From: Sindora glabra
Taxonomy: Eukaryota > Streptophyta > Magnoliopsida > Fabales > Fabaceae
Assembly (NCBI GenBank): GCA_020226215.1
Contig: CM035227.1
Coordinates: forward strand, 105,321,732 to 105,385,731
Length of the DNA stretch: 64,000 nt
Direction: 5' to 3'
Below are positions 24,414 through 38,050 of this stretch, piece by piece. The notes below the pieces were generated by a model. The model was not told the origin of the DNA. It saw only the letters and a program-made list of their open reading frames with translations, and did no database searches. The translations under genes and the position numbers were made by a program. Position 1 is the stretch's first letter, and every line of letters starts with the position of its first letter.

Positions 24414-27286
24414 TTAAAATTGATGTTGTTTAATCATAAAAAAAAGAAGAAGAAATAAAATTTGCTTATAATCTAATCAAGAGGACTTGATTTAATTTAT
24501 GAAAAAAGAAATAAAATTTTACTTAATTTAAAAGTTGAATTCAATTTATTTTAAAATTCACAATACGTGGCGTCATAAAATATATAGAAAAAAAATTGTA
24601 TGCATACATATACAGCAAGCTAAATAATCATTACAATTCGTGTACATCAGCCATATTTTGTTGCATCTTAACATATTACAATTACAATTGCAATTTCTCA
24701 ATCATTTAATTTTTTAATAATTATATGTAAAGTAATTTACTTAATATAAATGCAAGATTGAATGTTTGAATTCACGGTATGAAGTAAATAAAATTTTTGA
24801 ATTTTAAAATTATATTAAATACCACTACATTACTAAAAATATTAATTTCTTCATCATTTAATTTGATACTGAACTTTTAAATTATGAACTAGTAGTTAAT
24901 ATTAAAATAGATAAAGAAAAGTCTTAACCATATACTCACTTATAGTCTGACCTCTAATATATTTAAACATATATATAATTTATTGAATACCATAACAAAT
25001 AATAAAGTATAAAACATAGAACACATTTAAGTTAAAAAAAATAAAAAAACAAAAAAACCCTTCTAAGCATTGACAAGATTATTCAAATATATTATTTGTG
25101 CACATCACGAATTGAGCGATGTGAATCTGCATTGGCCCCGTGGGACCATTTTTCAAGTTGTTCATCTTCTCCTCTTTCAATTGACATTTGCGTACCTCGT
25201 CTTTTCCCTTTCCTTCACTCAAACGTTGTTCCCTGCTCTATTTGACCTGTGAGCATATGATAGAGTGTAAGAATGATTTAATATTTATTGTTATTATATT
25301 ATTATTAATATAATATCATATGATATTAATTATATGATAGAATGTAAGAATGATTTAATATTAATTATGAATATAGTTGAAAAACTGAGAATTTTGAATC
25401 ATGAATGTGAAACTGCCGAAGACTTATGAATCCGTGCGGGCCCCGGGTGTACGAAGCGATCTGAATTTAAAAAATGAAGTTCATTTTCATTGTAGGTTTA
25501 TATAGGTAAGTTTGTAAATTTCTGCTATCTTAATTATTTTCATATTTTTACTTTTTTAGTAATTTTTATATATTTAAAATTTTTTAATCTAATATAAAAT
25601 GATTTAATATAATTTTTTACACAAAATAAAAAATAATCTAATTAATTAATTATAATTTATAAAAATAAAATTTTAATTTTATTCAATTTAATGTCCCATT
25701 TAAAGTACTTTCCTTAAATTTCAAAATTCAATTTTTTTACCCTTATATATATACCTTTCTAATAATTTAATTATTTTTAAGAGTTAAAAAAAATATAAAT
25801 CATCCACAAGCTCTCATAATCCCAACTAATTTGGTCTTTGCTTAGAATGCAGGCAGGCTAGTGCGGTGCCTCACTACACCATTTTATATGTATATTTAAA
25901 ATAAAAAAATTGGACTATGAGAAAATTTTAAAATTGTTAATAAATTAAAATTTTATTGTTGAACATTACAATGCCTATTATATTTATTTTTCTAACATAA
26001 GAGTTAACTTTATTGATACGGTTAGCTTAGTGGTATCGAGTTATTATTTTATTATAGAAATTATGAATTTGACATAAGAAGGTATTTATTTGTAATCAAT
26101 GATTGGTTAAAAATTCTTAACATTGTTAATCTTTGATGAGATTATGGTTACAAATTTACCATTTTAGTAATAGTTATGACTTAAATTAAATAATTTATTA
26201 TTAGCTCTTTAGTAGACCGTAGTGATAGGCTAACTCTTTAAGTAATAATTATAATTCAAATCAAATATTCTGTAATATTTGGAGGGCATAATCAATACTA
26301 GTTGCTTTTGCTCCCTCTTATCATTTTTCTTTCTTTTTTTCTTTTTCATTGTCAAATGAAAGGAGCCTAGAAGCCTACAAAGAGAAAAGAAAAATTAAGA
26401 TAAAATAATGATAAAATTGATAATTTCATTTTAATAATTAAACGAGTAATGATAAAATGATTCTTGAATTATATAATGTTATAGTTTCCTCCATAAATAA
26501 TAATTCGTATTAATAAATGCATTATGCCACACACATAATTTGGTTCTTGAATTATTGAATAAAAAGATAAAAGTATATATATAGATTATTATTTTAAAAA
26601 ATTATAATTTTATATAATTTAAAATTTATTTTATTAATATTTTATAATTTTAAATACAAATTATTACTTTTTTAAAAATAATTTTAGGAGCACGAAGGAC
26701 TCCTACTACGTTAAAATTAAAAAAAAAAATTTGACTCAGTAATATAATATTAACCTAGATCGATACAATGGTTATTCTATTCATAACAATGAAATTATCC
26801 ATTTGATTCCCTTCATGTCTTGTCCTTGTCACAATTTGAGAAGAATTTGTCTAATGATTGTTATCAAATTCCCACCCCTTCCACCCCAGAAGCCTCAGGT
26901 TGATCATCAAGTATTCAAAAATTATTCTGTGAAAGGAAAGGGCAAGCTCTCTAGAAGAGAATAAGACTAGGCTTGGTCGGCATAGCTCAAGATAGAAAGG
27001 TAAGAGTCAAAACACAACGCCGTTTGTTAAGATAAGCTTTATTAAATATCGGAGAGAAAAATGTAATTTTTTTTTACTTTGAGGTTTTATTGTAAATCAA
27101 ATCCTTAAATCGTAAAAAATTTAAAATAAATATTTATCATTCACTTATTTAATTATTTGTTAAATGTATAGTTTTTTTATTAATTTTTTAAATAAGAACC
27201 ATAATTTAATTAAGTTTTTATTAATTATATATAATATAAAATTTATGCAAAAAAAATTAATGAACCGACATGCTGATACTTCACTT

Positions 27287-27289
<3 letters not shown>

Positions 27290-27368
<79 letters not shown>
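27290..27368. repeat. (TA)n microsatellite, copy 2
   Basis: About 39 uninterrupted TA units; the same site in copy 1 (about 17999-18016) has about 9. The Ile-Tyr-repeat open frame across it is an artefact of the tract. Confidence 0.9.
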
Positions 27369-27372
<4 letters not shown>

Positions 27373-30086
27373 TTTTATTAAACCCTACCAACGATCAGAT
27401 GTTCTTGTATATCAAGAACCATAGTTACGGGGGAATGAATGCAATTTAGTATGACAAAAATTACGAACTGAATAATGAGCACAGCTAGAGTGAATGCTCT
27501 TTGATCGTCACCTCCCCCCCCCCCAAGCATACTTTATTTACGTATGATATAACTCTATTTATAACTTATTAATATGTAATTTAAAGTATAAAGAAAAGGT
27601 AATATATGTAATTTATATTATTAATACTTTACTAATTTATGTTAACTTTTCATCGAAAATAATAAAACCAATCATATACAAATTACATATGAAATTATTA
27701 ATATAATTTTATTTTATTTTATTTCAATTTCTTCCTAATTTTTAATGCTTCTATTATTTCATCTCCTTGATGTTGCATAACTGCATAACCCATCTTCGTC
27801 TTCGGCCTGTTGATGCGTGAAAAAATAATTGGGTACAGATGATAATAAAAGCCACATGTATAAACTGAAAGTAGAAATTATCAGAAGATAACAACAGAAG
27901 ATTCGGAAAGTTTGTTTAGCCACCAATAATGGAAGTGAAGCTTGCTCAATATAGTCATTTAAAAGACAAATTTAACAGAGGTGATGATTACAGAATATTA
28001 TTAGTGATGTACTAGTGTACCACAAAATTTAATCATTAACATATTATTATATAATATAATGTATCATATTTAATTTAGAAAAAAAATAAATTTAATATAT
28101 AAATAAATTTAATAATATATTAATATATTATTGTGTAACTCACGTGGTGGTATATCATAATCCCTTTACTTAAGGAAGAGAATGCTTAATTTAATTTCTT
28201 GCTAAAACATGAGTTATGCATTGGCAAGTAAAAATGAGGATTATGACAACATCACAGAAGTGTTGGTTTTAAAATTAGAGTTGTTGAAATAGATTTAACT
28301 CCGTGGATGGATTCCTAAGTTCACAAAAAAATATGGAGTAAAATTTATAAAATATGACTTTATTTAAATACAGACTTAAAACAGTTTGATGTACATTTTT
28401 TTATATTTTTACTTTTAAATTAAATTAATATATTATACAAATCTTTATCTAAGTAATTCAATATTCATTTATAAACTCAATTTTTTATATTTCAACTTAA
28501 CTCAAATTAAATAAATTATTTCTAATTTAATGATTTTAATTTTAAATTAATAATTTTAAAATTAATAAAATTTTATTATAGTTTATTTAGCCTTGTATTG
28601 TTGGTGTGGATTAAGAATGTATTAAATGTGTGATGTTTAAATATGCACTTATTATTTTAAATTCAAAATTATCTTAAAAACCTTAGAATTATTTTTTGAA
28701 AAAAATAAAAAATAAAATTTTGCAAACTCCATTCATGAGTTTGCAGTCAATAAATATTAGGAATAAAATTCTCAGGAGTCCACAATTTTCAGAAATTGGA
28801 TGTCATTTGATGCATTTATGGTTGATTTGCATAAAACGGATGAGTCCAATTTAACAATTATGTTTAAAACTAGAAATAAAAGTAGGCTGGAATTAAGGTT
28901 AATAATTTGGTATATAACCTGTAAGTGATGAGTTCTAGTGATCTGGATGGAAATTTAATGTTGTTTAATAGGTGGACAAAAGTCACAAAACATTAACAAA
29001 ACAAATTATATGTTAAATGGACTAAATAAGTTCGTTTAACAGTTATATCAACAACTAGGATAAAAGTAAGGAGGAATTAGAGTTAATAATTTGGTATATA
29101 ACTTATAGTTGAATGTAAATTTAATGTCATCTAATAGGTGGACAAGGCATTAATAAAACAAATCATTTTTTATATCTTTTAACAATTTAAACCACAAGAA
29201 AATTAGTTGTAAATATCATTCTATCATATATGGTTAAAACATTGTTATTAAAATGAAAACAGGACCCTGATTGATAGGTTATCGATTCAATTAATTAGCC
29301 ATCAATTCAATTGCTTTTAATATAAAAATATAAAAAATATTAATTTATATAAAAATAAAAAATGCATTCAATAAGTAAAATTATAATAAATTCACATCTT
29401 AATTTATCAAAATATGATAATAAAACAGAAATGATTTAAAATCACAAAAAATTTATAGCTAAATAAGTTAAGATTTTTTTAAAATTATTAATTTAATATA
29501 ATACCACAATTCAATTTGATTAATTAAAACCACTAGTTGAACTATATTTTATTGTTTTACATGTAAAATTATTTTAATGATGTAATTCAAATTGGATTGA
29601 CCATTAATTTGTTGGTTTATCAGTTGAACCGGCCATTTCGAATTGAGTTTAATAACTATGAGTTAAAGTGTATTGTTTCCTTTCTTTTATGGTAGTCTTT
29701 CCCCTTTTTTTATTTTTTTCAAAGGAGGGTATTTTAAAAATCATTTCGATTAAGCCCAATAAATGAGTGTTTGGGTCATGATGTGAACCGGATGAAATGT
29801 CCCCCCAACAGAGTTCGAAGCCCAAACCAAAGTTGATCAGCCAACTTACAAAAATACCCTTCGAGTTCCAGAGAATCCCGGCACCTTCGTCTCTTCAGGT
29901 TTAACGTCGGTTGGAATCCCATCCGAACTTCCAGGACAAGTCGGCCAAGACTCCCTTCCTTCGTCCCCCAGAATTCTGCTGTCTTCCTCCATTTAGCAAA
30001 ACCCCCGCAGCCTGGTATTGAAAGCTTCCGAGTTGATACTCGAATTCAGCTCGATACTTATAATTTCTTATTGTTGGAAGTACTAA

Positions 30087-33000
30087 ATGGGTAGCTCATC
30101 GGAGACCAAGTTTCTGCAAGAATTGATGTTGTATGCGGCGAGCGCGGCACTCAGCTGCCTGGTATTGTTTGCGGGGCTTCGACATCTTGACCCCAATCGT
30201 GAGGCATCGAAGAAGGCTCTGGAGCATAAGAAAGAGATAGCCAAGCGGTTGGGTCGGCCTCTGATACAGACAAATCCTTATGAGGTACTGTTGAATGCTT
30301 GCTATTGGAATCTGGGGTGTGCTAGAAAGCTTTGTTTTAGCAATTTTTTTTTTTTTATTCTCGTGGGTTTAATTGGTAGAAAATGCGGTGGGCTTGATAG
30401 AATTGTGGGTGAAGTTTATGGCTTTGGATGCACTTCCATTTTCTATGACAGATAAAGTTCTTGTTTTTGATAATGAAGTATCGAAATTTCCTAGTCCGCG
30501 GGTTTAGGAAGCTATTCCCTTATATGTTCAATTTGTGGTGCACTGAAATTAAGCATTTCCAGATTTATCTCTAAGTGATGATACTTTTGGAACTTGTTGA
30601 GGTATCATTAAAGGCTTATAATTGATTATGTCAGCTGAACTGAGCTTCGTGTAAATTTGTTTATCTTGATTGTAAATGTGTACTGGTAAAGTTTGGTCAT
30701 TGGAGATGTTTGAGGTGTATTTTAACATTTGTTATCAGTAAGATAGTGAAAAATCCTATCAGCAATAAATCAACAGTACTTTTACCCTACTTTTCTTTTT
30801 TTTTTTTTTTGGGGGGGGGGGGATAAAGTCTTGGGAACCTTGTTGAAATTGTAGATTTGAAAGTTGTTTTAGTAAACATGTTCTGGACTTCAGAATAGGT
30901 TGCTTTTATTCATATTTATTAGAGAAGTCGGGAGTATATTGTTTATTTTGTGTATAAATTCATAATTATAAGGGTGAACTTATATTCTCTTCAAAGATTT
31001 ATGTTTAAACTATGTTAAAGAAGTAACCAGAAAAAAAAAATTATATCAATCATTCCTCTTCGTCATGCACAGGATGTCATAGCCTGTGATGTTATAAATC
31101 CTGACCACATTGATGTGGAGTTTGAATCTATTGGGGGCCTGGAAAGAATTAAGCAAGCTTTGTTTGAACTCGTTATACTGCCTCTGAAAAGACCTGATCT
31201 ATTTTCACATGGCAAGCTTCTTGGGCCACAAAAGGGGGTCTTGTTGTATGGACCACCTGGCACTGGGAAAACCATGCTTGCAAAAGCTATTGCTAAGGAG
31301 TCTGGAGCAGTTTTTATTAATGTGAGGATATCAAATCTGATGAGCAAATGGTTTGGAGATGCCCAAAAATTAGGTAAGTTCTTACTATTTTATGTTAATT
31401 TCTCAGATCACTGTGATTGATGATTGTTCATCCGAATGAAGGCTATACTTGTATAATGTTCTGTATATTTTCAAAGTAATCCCTTTGTTGAATGCAATGC
31501 AGTCGTTTCACCTCATTGCTAGAAGTTACACAAGTAAGGAGATGTGATTGTTTAAACCTGTAAGGTGGCAAGGTTAAAAGAGCCACTGTTGTTGGATTTA
31601 ATTTCTTATTTGGACAATGATATATCATTGGGAGCATACATTCAATTTTTTGTCCTTTGCACCCATATTATTTTTAGCTGTTTGTTAACATATGTTTGGA
31701 GGGGAATTGGACATGAACCCAATTATTTGTGGATGATGAATTACTTTGGTATGTCTCCAGCACATCCTCAACAGAGACACTGAGCCTGGTACCCATTGCC
31801 AAGTTTTAGTTGAGATGGTGGATGTCCTCCTAGGAGTTTGTGTCCTGTTATTAGATAAGAAAAGCTAGTCAGATTGAAGATCTAAAGGCTTGTCTGTCAA
31901 ATTAATCAAAGGGTTGAACCAACACATGACAAACATACTCCCATATCTTTGTTCCTCTCGTGCGGCAGACCAGCTCTATTCCTTTTCCTCACGAATGCGG
32001 AGAAGGATAAGTAGATGTGCAGTTGAAGGTGTCTTGTGTTTAGCGAATCTGGCTACATTGAAGTCTATGACAAAGTTTTTATTAGTATAATTTTTAGTCA
32101 GACCAATTGTTTTGCATATGAATACTAACACCTTGTGATCAGATTATGTCAATTTTTTATCTTTTCTTGTTCATGTGCTTAATTTTGTTTGTGCTATTTG
32201 TTTGAAATGCACTTTGATTTGGTTGATAATCAATTTTCTACCATGGTTTTGCAGTGGCTGCTGTATTTAGCCTGGCTTATAAGCTTCAGCCTGCTATTAT
32301 ATTCATTGATGAAGTTGACAGTTTTTTGGGTCAGCGTCGTACAACCGATCATGAGGCATTATTAAATATGAAGACTGAGTTCATGGCTCTATGGGATGGA
32401 TTTACCACAGATCGTAAGTCATTGAACCATAATGTTATGTAAAATTCTTTTGGTGACAGTGTCCAATATAGGTTGTGAAGTGGAAAAGATATATTTTATT
32501 TCTAGTGATCTTGACTTATGAGTTCTCAAGTGGGAATTGTAACTATGATGGCTTCACAACTCTCTTTTGTAGAGAATGCTCAAGTTATGGTCCTCGCTGC
32601 TACTAATCGTCCTTCAGAACTTGATGAAGCAATTCTTCGGCGTCTTCCTCAAGCCTTTGAAATTGGGATTCCAGACAAAAAGGAGAGGGCTGAGATTTTA
32701 AAGGTTATCTTAAAGGGTGAGAAGGTCGAAGAGAACATTGACTTTGATCATATTGCTGGCTTGTGCGAGGGTTATACTGGTTCAGACCTATTTGACCTCT
32801 GTAAGAAGGCTGCCTATTTTCCCATTAGGCAACTACTAGATGATGAGAAGAAAGGGAAACAGTCATCTGTGAGTATTTATCACTCTTCTGTTTTTCTTCT
32901 CCTTTATCGTCTTCTTTACTATTCTATGCATGGCGAGAATGACCTGAATGTATATTCATGGTTACTTAATTAGAGAACATATCCATCTTAGTATGCTTAT

Positions 33001-34310
33001 TTTGAAACACTATTTTTTGAACTTGGAGCTATATCTGCGTGGTGTAAAATTGGTTGCCAAAACCAAATCCTTAATTTTGCAATATCACTTGGTCTTATAT
33101 TCGACTGATTTTGACATTGGCATTCATCTTTTTGTCTTATATAGTCTTTTAAAGGATTTAACAATGTGTCGGATTTGACTTGTGAAGTTTCAGAAGAAAA
33201 GAACATCTTGATTTGATGAATTCTTGCAATGGCATCATATTTGATTAAAACACCACAGTGGTCCATCATAGATGCTTCTGTTGCAAAATTGAAACCAATT
33301 TGAAGTGTGCAATATTCGATTTAAAGGAAGGATTGAATTTGAAATTCAAACATTTTAGAGTGACCAAATTATTGTTTTTCTTCATTTTTAGAGTTAACCA
33401 TCAAATTGATGCATGATAGATCGAGGAGACATCAAATTAACATCAATTTAGTATCAATATAGTACCATTGTTAATTCCACTATTAAAATTGTCTGTGGGG
33501 CACATGTTTGATAAGTTTTGGTTGGCACAAAAGTTACCATCATAGAATTGTGTTATTATTTATTAAAAGGATTACAAATAGCAATTTATTTGAAATTTCA
33601 AAAACCCCAATTCTTTCTAAATTCATAAATCATAGTTTCTTAATTTTCACATTTTTTTATGAACTCTCAAATTAGTTTAATAGGTATATTAGAATGAAAC
33701 AAAGCCAAGATTTCAAGTGAAAATGGTGATTCATGCAAAATTTGGTAGTAGTGATATTTAATTGATATAAAATTTTTGAAATTAATACTAAATTGTTAAA
33801 ATATCTATCGGAACTAATTTTGTCTCTCCTTGAACTTTTAGGTGCTAGTTTGTTAGTTTAGTCTTATTTTTAATGATATGGAGTCAATTCTGTTCTGAGT
33901 ACTCTATCTTCCATTAAGTGGATGATGGGACTAGCAAAAACAGAACAAGGATTTTGAGTGAAGAACCCAGGATTTCCTTATCCCATAAATCACCCCCCCC
34001 CCCCCCAAGAAGCAGCAAATTAGCTGTTTTAGAATAAGAAATGCCTACGGATTTTGGATGTTACTAAGTTGCATTGTCTACATTTCAGGGACCAAGGCCA
34101 TTGTCTCAGTTAGATTTAGACAAGGCTCTTGCCACATCAAAGAAAACAAAGATTTCTGCAAGTGAATATTCTGGTTTGAACCTACAGTCACCAAGTTGGT
34201 CATTCCCCTCGGAGTCAGGTGATAATCAGTTTCAAGCTGCGATCAGTGAACTTTCTAAGCTTGTAGTTTCCCAAATAATTAACCTCCAATCAGATGCCCA
34301 GGATTCTTGA
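30087..34310 (+). CDS. MSP1/ATAD1-type AAA ATPase of the organelle outer membrane (391 aa, 5 exons)
   Basis: Exons are 30087-30284, 31073-31373, 32255-32413, 32573-32868 and 34089-34310 (1176 nt). All phases agree and introns are GT-AG. Residues about 11-31 are an N-terminal membrane anchor, followed by a linker (LDPNREASKKALEHKKEIAK) and one AAA domain. Walker A is GPPGTGKT at 126-133, Walker B is IIFIDE at 181-186, and the region ATNRPSELDEAILRRLPQ carries sensor 1 and the arginine-finger segment. Yeast Msp1 and human ATAD1 extract mislocalised tail-anchored proteins from mitochondrial and peroxisomal membranes. The plant protein is expected to act likewise, though this is by homology. It resembles Arabidopsis At4g27680/At5g53540 from its first residues. 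The C-terminal 73 residues (exon 5) are more variable. Exon 1 is preceded by a GC-richer leader without an obvious TATA box. Confidence 0.95.
30796..30822. repeat. Poly-T/poly-G junction tract in intron 1 of the MSP1-like gene
   Basis: A run of about 15 T is followed directly by about 12 G. A near-identical arrangement occurs at 34812-34842, and a run of about 15 C is at 33992-34006 in the last intron. Run lengths may be affected by sequencing error. Confidence 0.7.
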
Positions 34311-34796
34311 AATCCTGACCAACTCTAGATTTATACTAGTCCAGGATGTAGCAGCAGTAACCTCTTTATTGTAATTCAAGAACATGTTTTTGAACCATCA
34401 TATATTCAGACGTGGTTTTTAACCATTATATATTTGATTATGAGGGTGGTATGGCAGTATGATATACAATAGCCTCTTTGTGAGGTCATTTTTGGAATAT
34501 TATTCTTGTAGTTACCGAATGAGTATTTCATCAGTGCAATAGATAATTTTATGTTGTCCAGCGTCCATGCATTTCTGACAAGAAGGGAGTGTAAAATAGC
34601 AAAAAAATGTGCGTTTCAGGTGTCAGGAAGATCTGTGAATAGCATTAGCCATACATATGCAAGAAAGAGAATGGGGAAGAGTTCTTCAGACCTGGGAGTA
34701 TTAAATGAACTCAATGGTAGATTTATGTATCTTTGTCGTATTAATTAGCTGATGGAAGTCATACGATGTAGTCCGTTTATTTATTGAAATGTTATT

Positions 34797-34857
34797 TGAT
34801 AATTGACTCTCTTTTTTTTTTTTTTTTTTGGGGGGGGGGGGGTAATGATAATTGACT
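34797..34857. repeat. Homopolymer insert flanked by a 12-bp direct repeat
   Basis: TGATAATTGACT occurs at 34797-34808 and again at 34846-34857, bracketing a T run and a G run. On the other strand the insert reads poly-C then poly-A. This looks like a small insertion with target-site duplication. Confidence 0.55.
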
Positions 34858-35468
34858 TTGTTATGAGCATGATTTTAAAGAAATTTTTATGATACAAAAT
34901 TTATGATGAAAACAAAAGCTATTTTCGTAGTCTTTTGAAGTTCTCATGATTTCTGCGGCATAATTGATATTTATATGAGCATGATATTCATTTCTTCAAA
35001 TGTTTTAAGATAAAATCATCAATTTTATCTTTGAAATTTTGTCCCTGTATATGAATTTGTACAGAATATTCCATTTATGAATATTACAACGGATGAGTGA
35101 AATTATATGTATAGTCTATTATTTAAAGAAAAATTGTAATTTTATATAATTTATGTATTATTTTATTAGCACTTATGAAATTTATTATTTCATTTTTATA
35201 ATCTTGTATTAATGTGGTTGGACTTGGATGTAATATAGACTTAGTAACAAGTGCAATAGAATAAGCTTAAAAATTGAAGTAAATGTAGGTTGATTTTTGC
35301 GTTAATCATTCTTAAGGAAAAAAAGTTGAAGCAAATGCAATTAGAGCAAGTTTCATACCAACAACCATCAATGATCGAGACCTAAAGAACACAAGTGGGG
35401 GGGCAGTTGGTTTGGCATTTCTGTACTATTTCTATTCTACGTTAAGTTTTATGATAGTACTCAGAATT

Positions 35469-35513
<45 letters not shown>

Positions 35514-37760
35514 CAAACAGGGGAACCAATTGTTAAATATAAGCAATCACTTACATTTGTTTGTTGCAGGCCCACCCACACAAGATGATCATTTACATTA
35601 ACGTTAATCGTTCAAAATTTGTGAGCTTGTCATGTCGGTCTCACTTCTTTGATTGTACATGGAGGACCACGTGTTCGCTACATTTTCCTGTCGACCTTGT
35701 TTCTACAACGGAAAACTCCAGAAGTTCATTACGCATAGTTACTCTACACATTTTTCTCACATTACACAAAAATGTGGAGTTCACAGTTAAGTAGGGTCTT
35801 AACTTTTTACATCATGTGGGTAAAACATTAGTCTTAGTGTGAAGGCAGGACCACTACTTCCATGTGCCAATGGACCTTCTTCTTTATGGTTTTGATTGAT
35901 ATTTGTCTCGTGCTTCCATCATTGCTATAACCTCTTTCAAAGGGTGAAAAGGAAAAATAGCAAAAAGGAGAAACAACGAGCTCCTTAATAAAGGGGAGCT
36001 GAAATGATTTCAGCAACATTGGGATGCATTATGACAATGCAAGAAACAATTCTCTCTCCCTCTCCCTCTCATCCTTTTGCTCTCAATTAAAGGAAAATAT
36101 TTGCAATTTTGTGTTAGCACTGAATTTTTAATGTGATTTTTACTTATATTTTAGTAAGTAAATTGTTTTAATATCATGCTTGAATGATTTTTAAGATTTA
36201 AAGAGTAATTTATTTATTTGTGAAAATACAAGTAGGAGTAATACTAAACTTCTGAATTAGAAACGTGTTTAAATAAAAGATATGTGATTTAAATAGTGGA
36301 TATTCAAATTGAAGACAAAAATAATTTAATTTTTATGTTTAATTTGTACCTTCTTTTATGTGAGAATAAACATCTACACTGAATACCAAGCTGGTTTCAG
36401 AGTTTTTTTTTTTTTTTTCGGTAAATTTAAAATTTCATATAAGTGTGTCTAAACTTACTTCCCTAAAATTGCAGAAATATGGCAGCAAAGGTGGTGGGAA
36501 AACAGCAATGTATGTAGCAATCTAGTTCATAGGTCACCCCACTTCCCAAGTTAGAGAATCCTTGTCGCCGGACTCTCTGAGGCTACAATGATTTTATGCC
36601 ATTATTGGATTAACTGATGGATGGAAACTTACGAAGCTAATTCGAACCTGCGGTACAATCCAATTAGTGGCGAAGCCTACGTGGCTTTTTTTTTTTAATC
36701 ATCAAATCACATGAAATAAATAATTATTTTAAGAATTAAAGTATTAATTAATTTTTTCTTTCAATAAATATCATCTTCTAAATTTTAATTATTATTCATT
36801 TATAAGTAAAATCCATTCAAAATTAATATGTTTTTTACTAAATCAATACTTTATTGATAAACTTCCCATAGCTTTTACAATGGCTAGAGATGTTTCAAGA
36901 AAATTCTCAAGAAAATTAAAAACTTTCTATAATTTTTAAGGTTTTTTAAACTTTAATACATAATTTTTAAAAATTTAAAATATTTTCATTAAATATTTTA
37001 ATAATTTAGATTTTGTCACTTTCCAATTTTTCTTGATACAATATTGTTTTAAACAATTTTTTTCCTATAAAAAGCATAATTTAAAAATGATCAACGAAAT
37101 ATTCCTTTACTACGTAATATTTAATTTAAATAATAATTATCATTTAAAAGGTAGACTCGTGATTACAATACCATAAAAATGTTAATAATTTCAAGAATTT
37201 TTCATCATTTCATTAAATCATAAACTCGGGCCTTCCTACAATTCTTGCAGACGAGATTAATTACAACTCAACTAACAACATTTTTCTAATTTCATATTTT
37301 GCAGTCAAACATAGAATTTTCTAATTTTATTTCACATAAAAACCAAGCATTACCATTTCAAAGCTTCATATCAGATAGTAAATAGATTGATACATACCAA
37401 ACTGTCACGTGCAAATTGAAACAAAATTTACCAATTCAAAGTTCAAACTACTTAAATTCCAATTAAGACAGCCAACTGGTATTGTCATGTAACATCAGCA
37501 TCTAATTCTATCATTTTCTCTTACATGCTGTTTTTGACTCGGTGACATTTGGAAACAAAGAAAAATTAGAGGCTTTTTTGGCTCTGTGTTCTCTGGACAC
37601 CCAGTTGCATTAAAGTATTTTATAGTTTTACAAAGTTTAAGGACCATGTTTTTCTTTTTTTGGTTGAAGTTTGAGGAACATGGTTTTTGCATACAAGGTT
37701 GTGTTATATATTAGAAATTTCCAACCAATCGATGTGATTGTGAGTTGTTGATTTAATATT

Positions 37761-38050
37761 GGAAGATATCATGACTACTTTTATTTTTCAAAAGATAATT
37801 TTAGAAAATTTTATTTTTTAATATATAAATAAATAAGTATTATGTGCAACTATACTTTGTGATTAGAAAAAATGTATCTAAAATTATAATAATGAATTTA
37901 ATGTGGGAAGATATTATGATTATTTTTATTTTTCAAAATACATTTTTTAAAAAAATTGTTTTTATATATAAATAAATAAGTATTATGTGCAATTATATTA
38001 TGTGATTAGAAAAAATGATATTTAGAATTATGATAGTGAAAAAAATAATT
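37761..38050. repeat. AT-rich tandem repeat, two units with a period of about 145 bp
   Basis: GGAAGATATCATGACTACTT (37761) and GGAAGATATTATGATTATTT (about 37906) begin parallel stretches that both contain AAATAAATAAGTATTATGTG and GTGATTAGAAAAAATG. No coding potential. Confidence 0.65.

Larger units (their letters stand above)
20530..29864. repeat. Tandem segmental duplication, copy 2 (9,335 bp)
   Basis: Direct copy of 10863-20525. It ends 223 bp before the start codon of the MSP1-like gene and so carries that gene's distal upstream region. Copy-2-specific features are an insertion at 24119-24413, about 80 extra bases with an exon-like reading frame at 26887-26964, a TA tract of about 39 units at 27290-27368 (about 9 units in copy 1), and a poly-C run at 27514. 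It lacks the SINE and local duplications of copy 1. Confidence 0.95.

Noticed and set aside
27164..27424. 86-codon frame rich in Ile-Tyr
   Set aside because: Created by the TA microsatellite at 27290-27368.
31565..32090. Two open frames between exons 2 and 3 of the MSP1-like gene
   Set aside because: The AAA domain continues directly from exon 2 to exon 3 with correct phase, so this is intron.
36610..36690. tRNA-like B box on the minus strand (AGGTTCGAATTAG)
   Set aside because: No A box at the right distance and no cloverleaf could be drawn; not called a tRNA.
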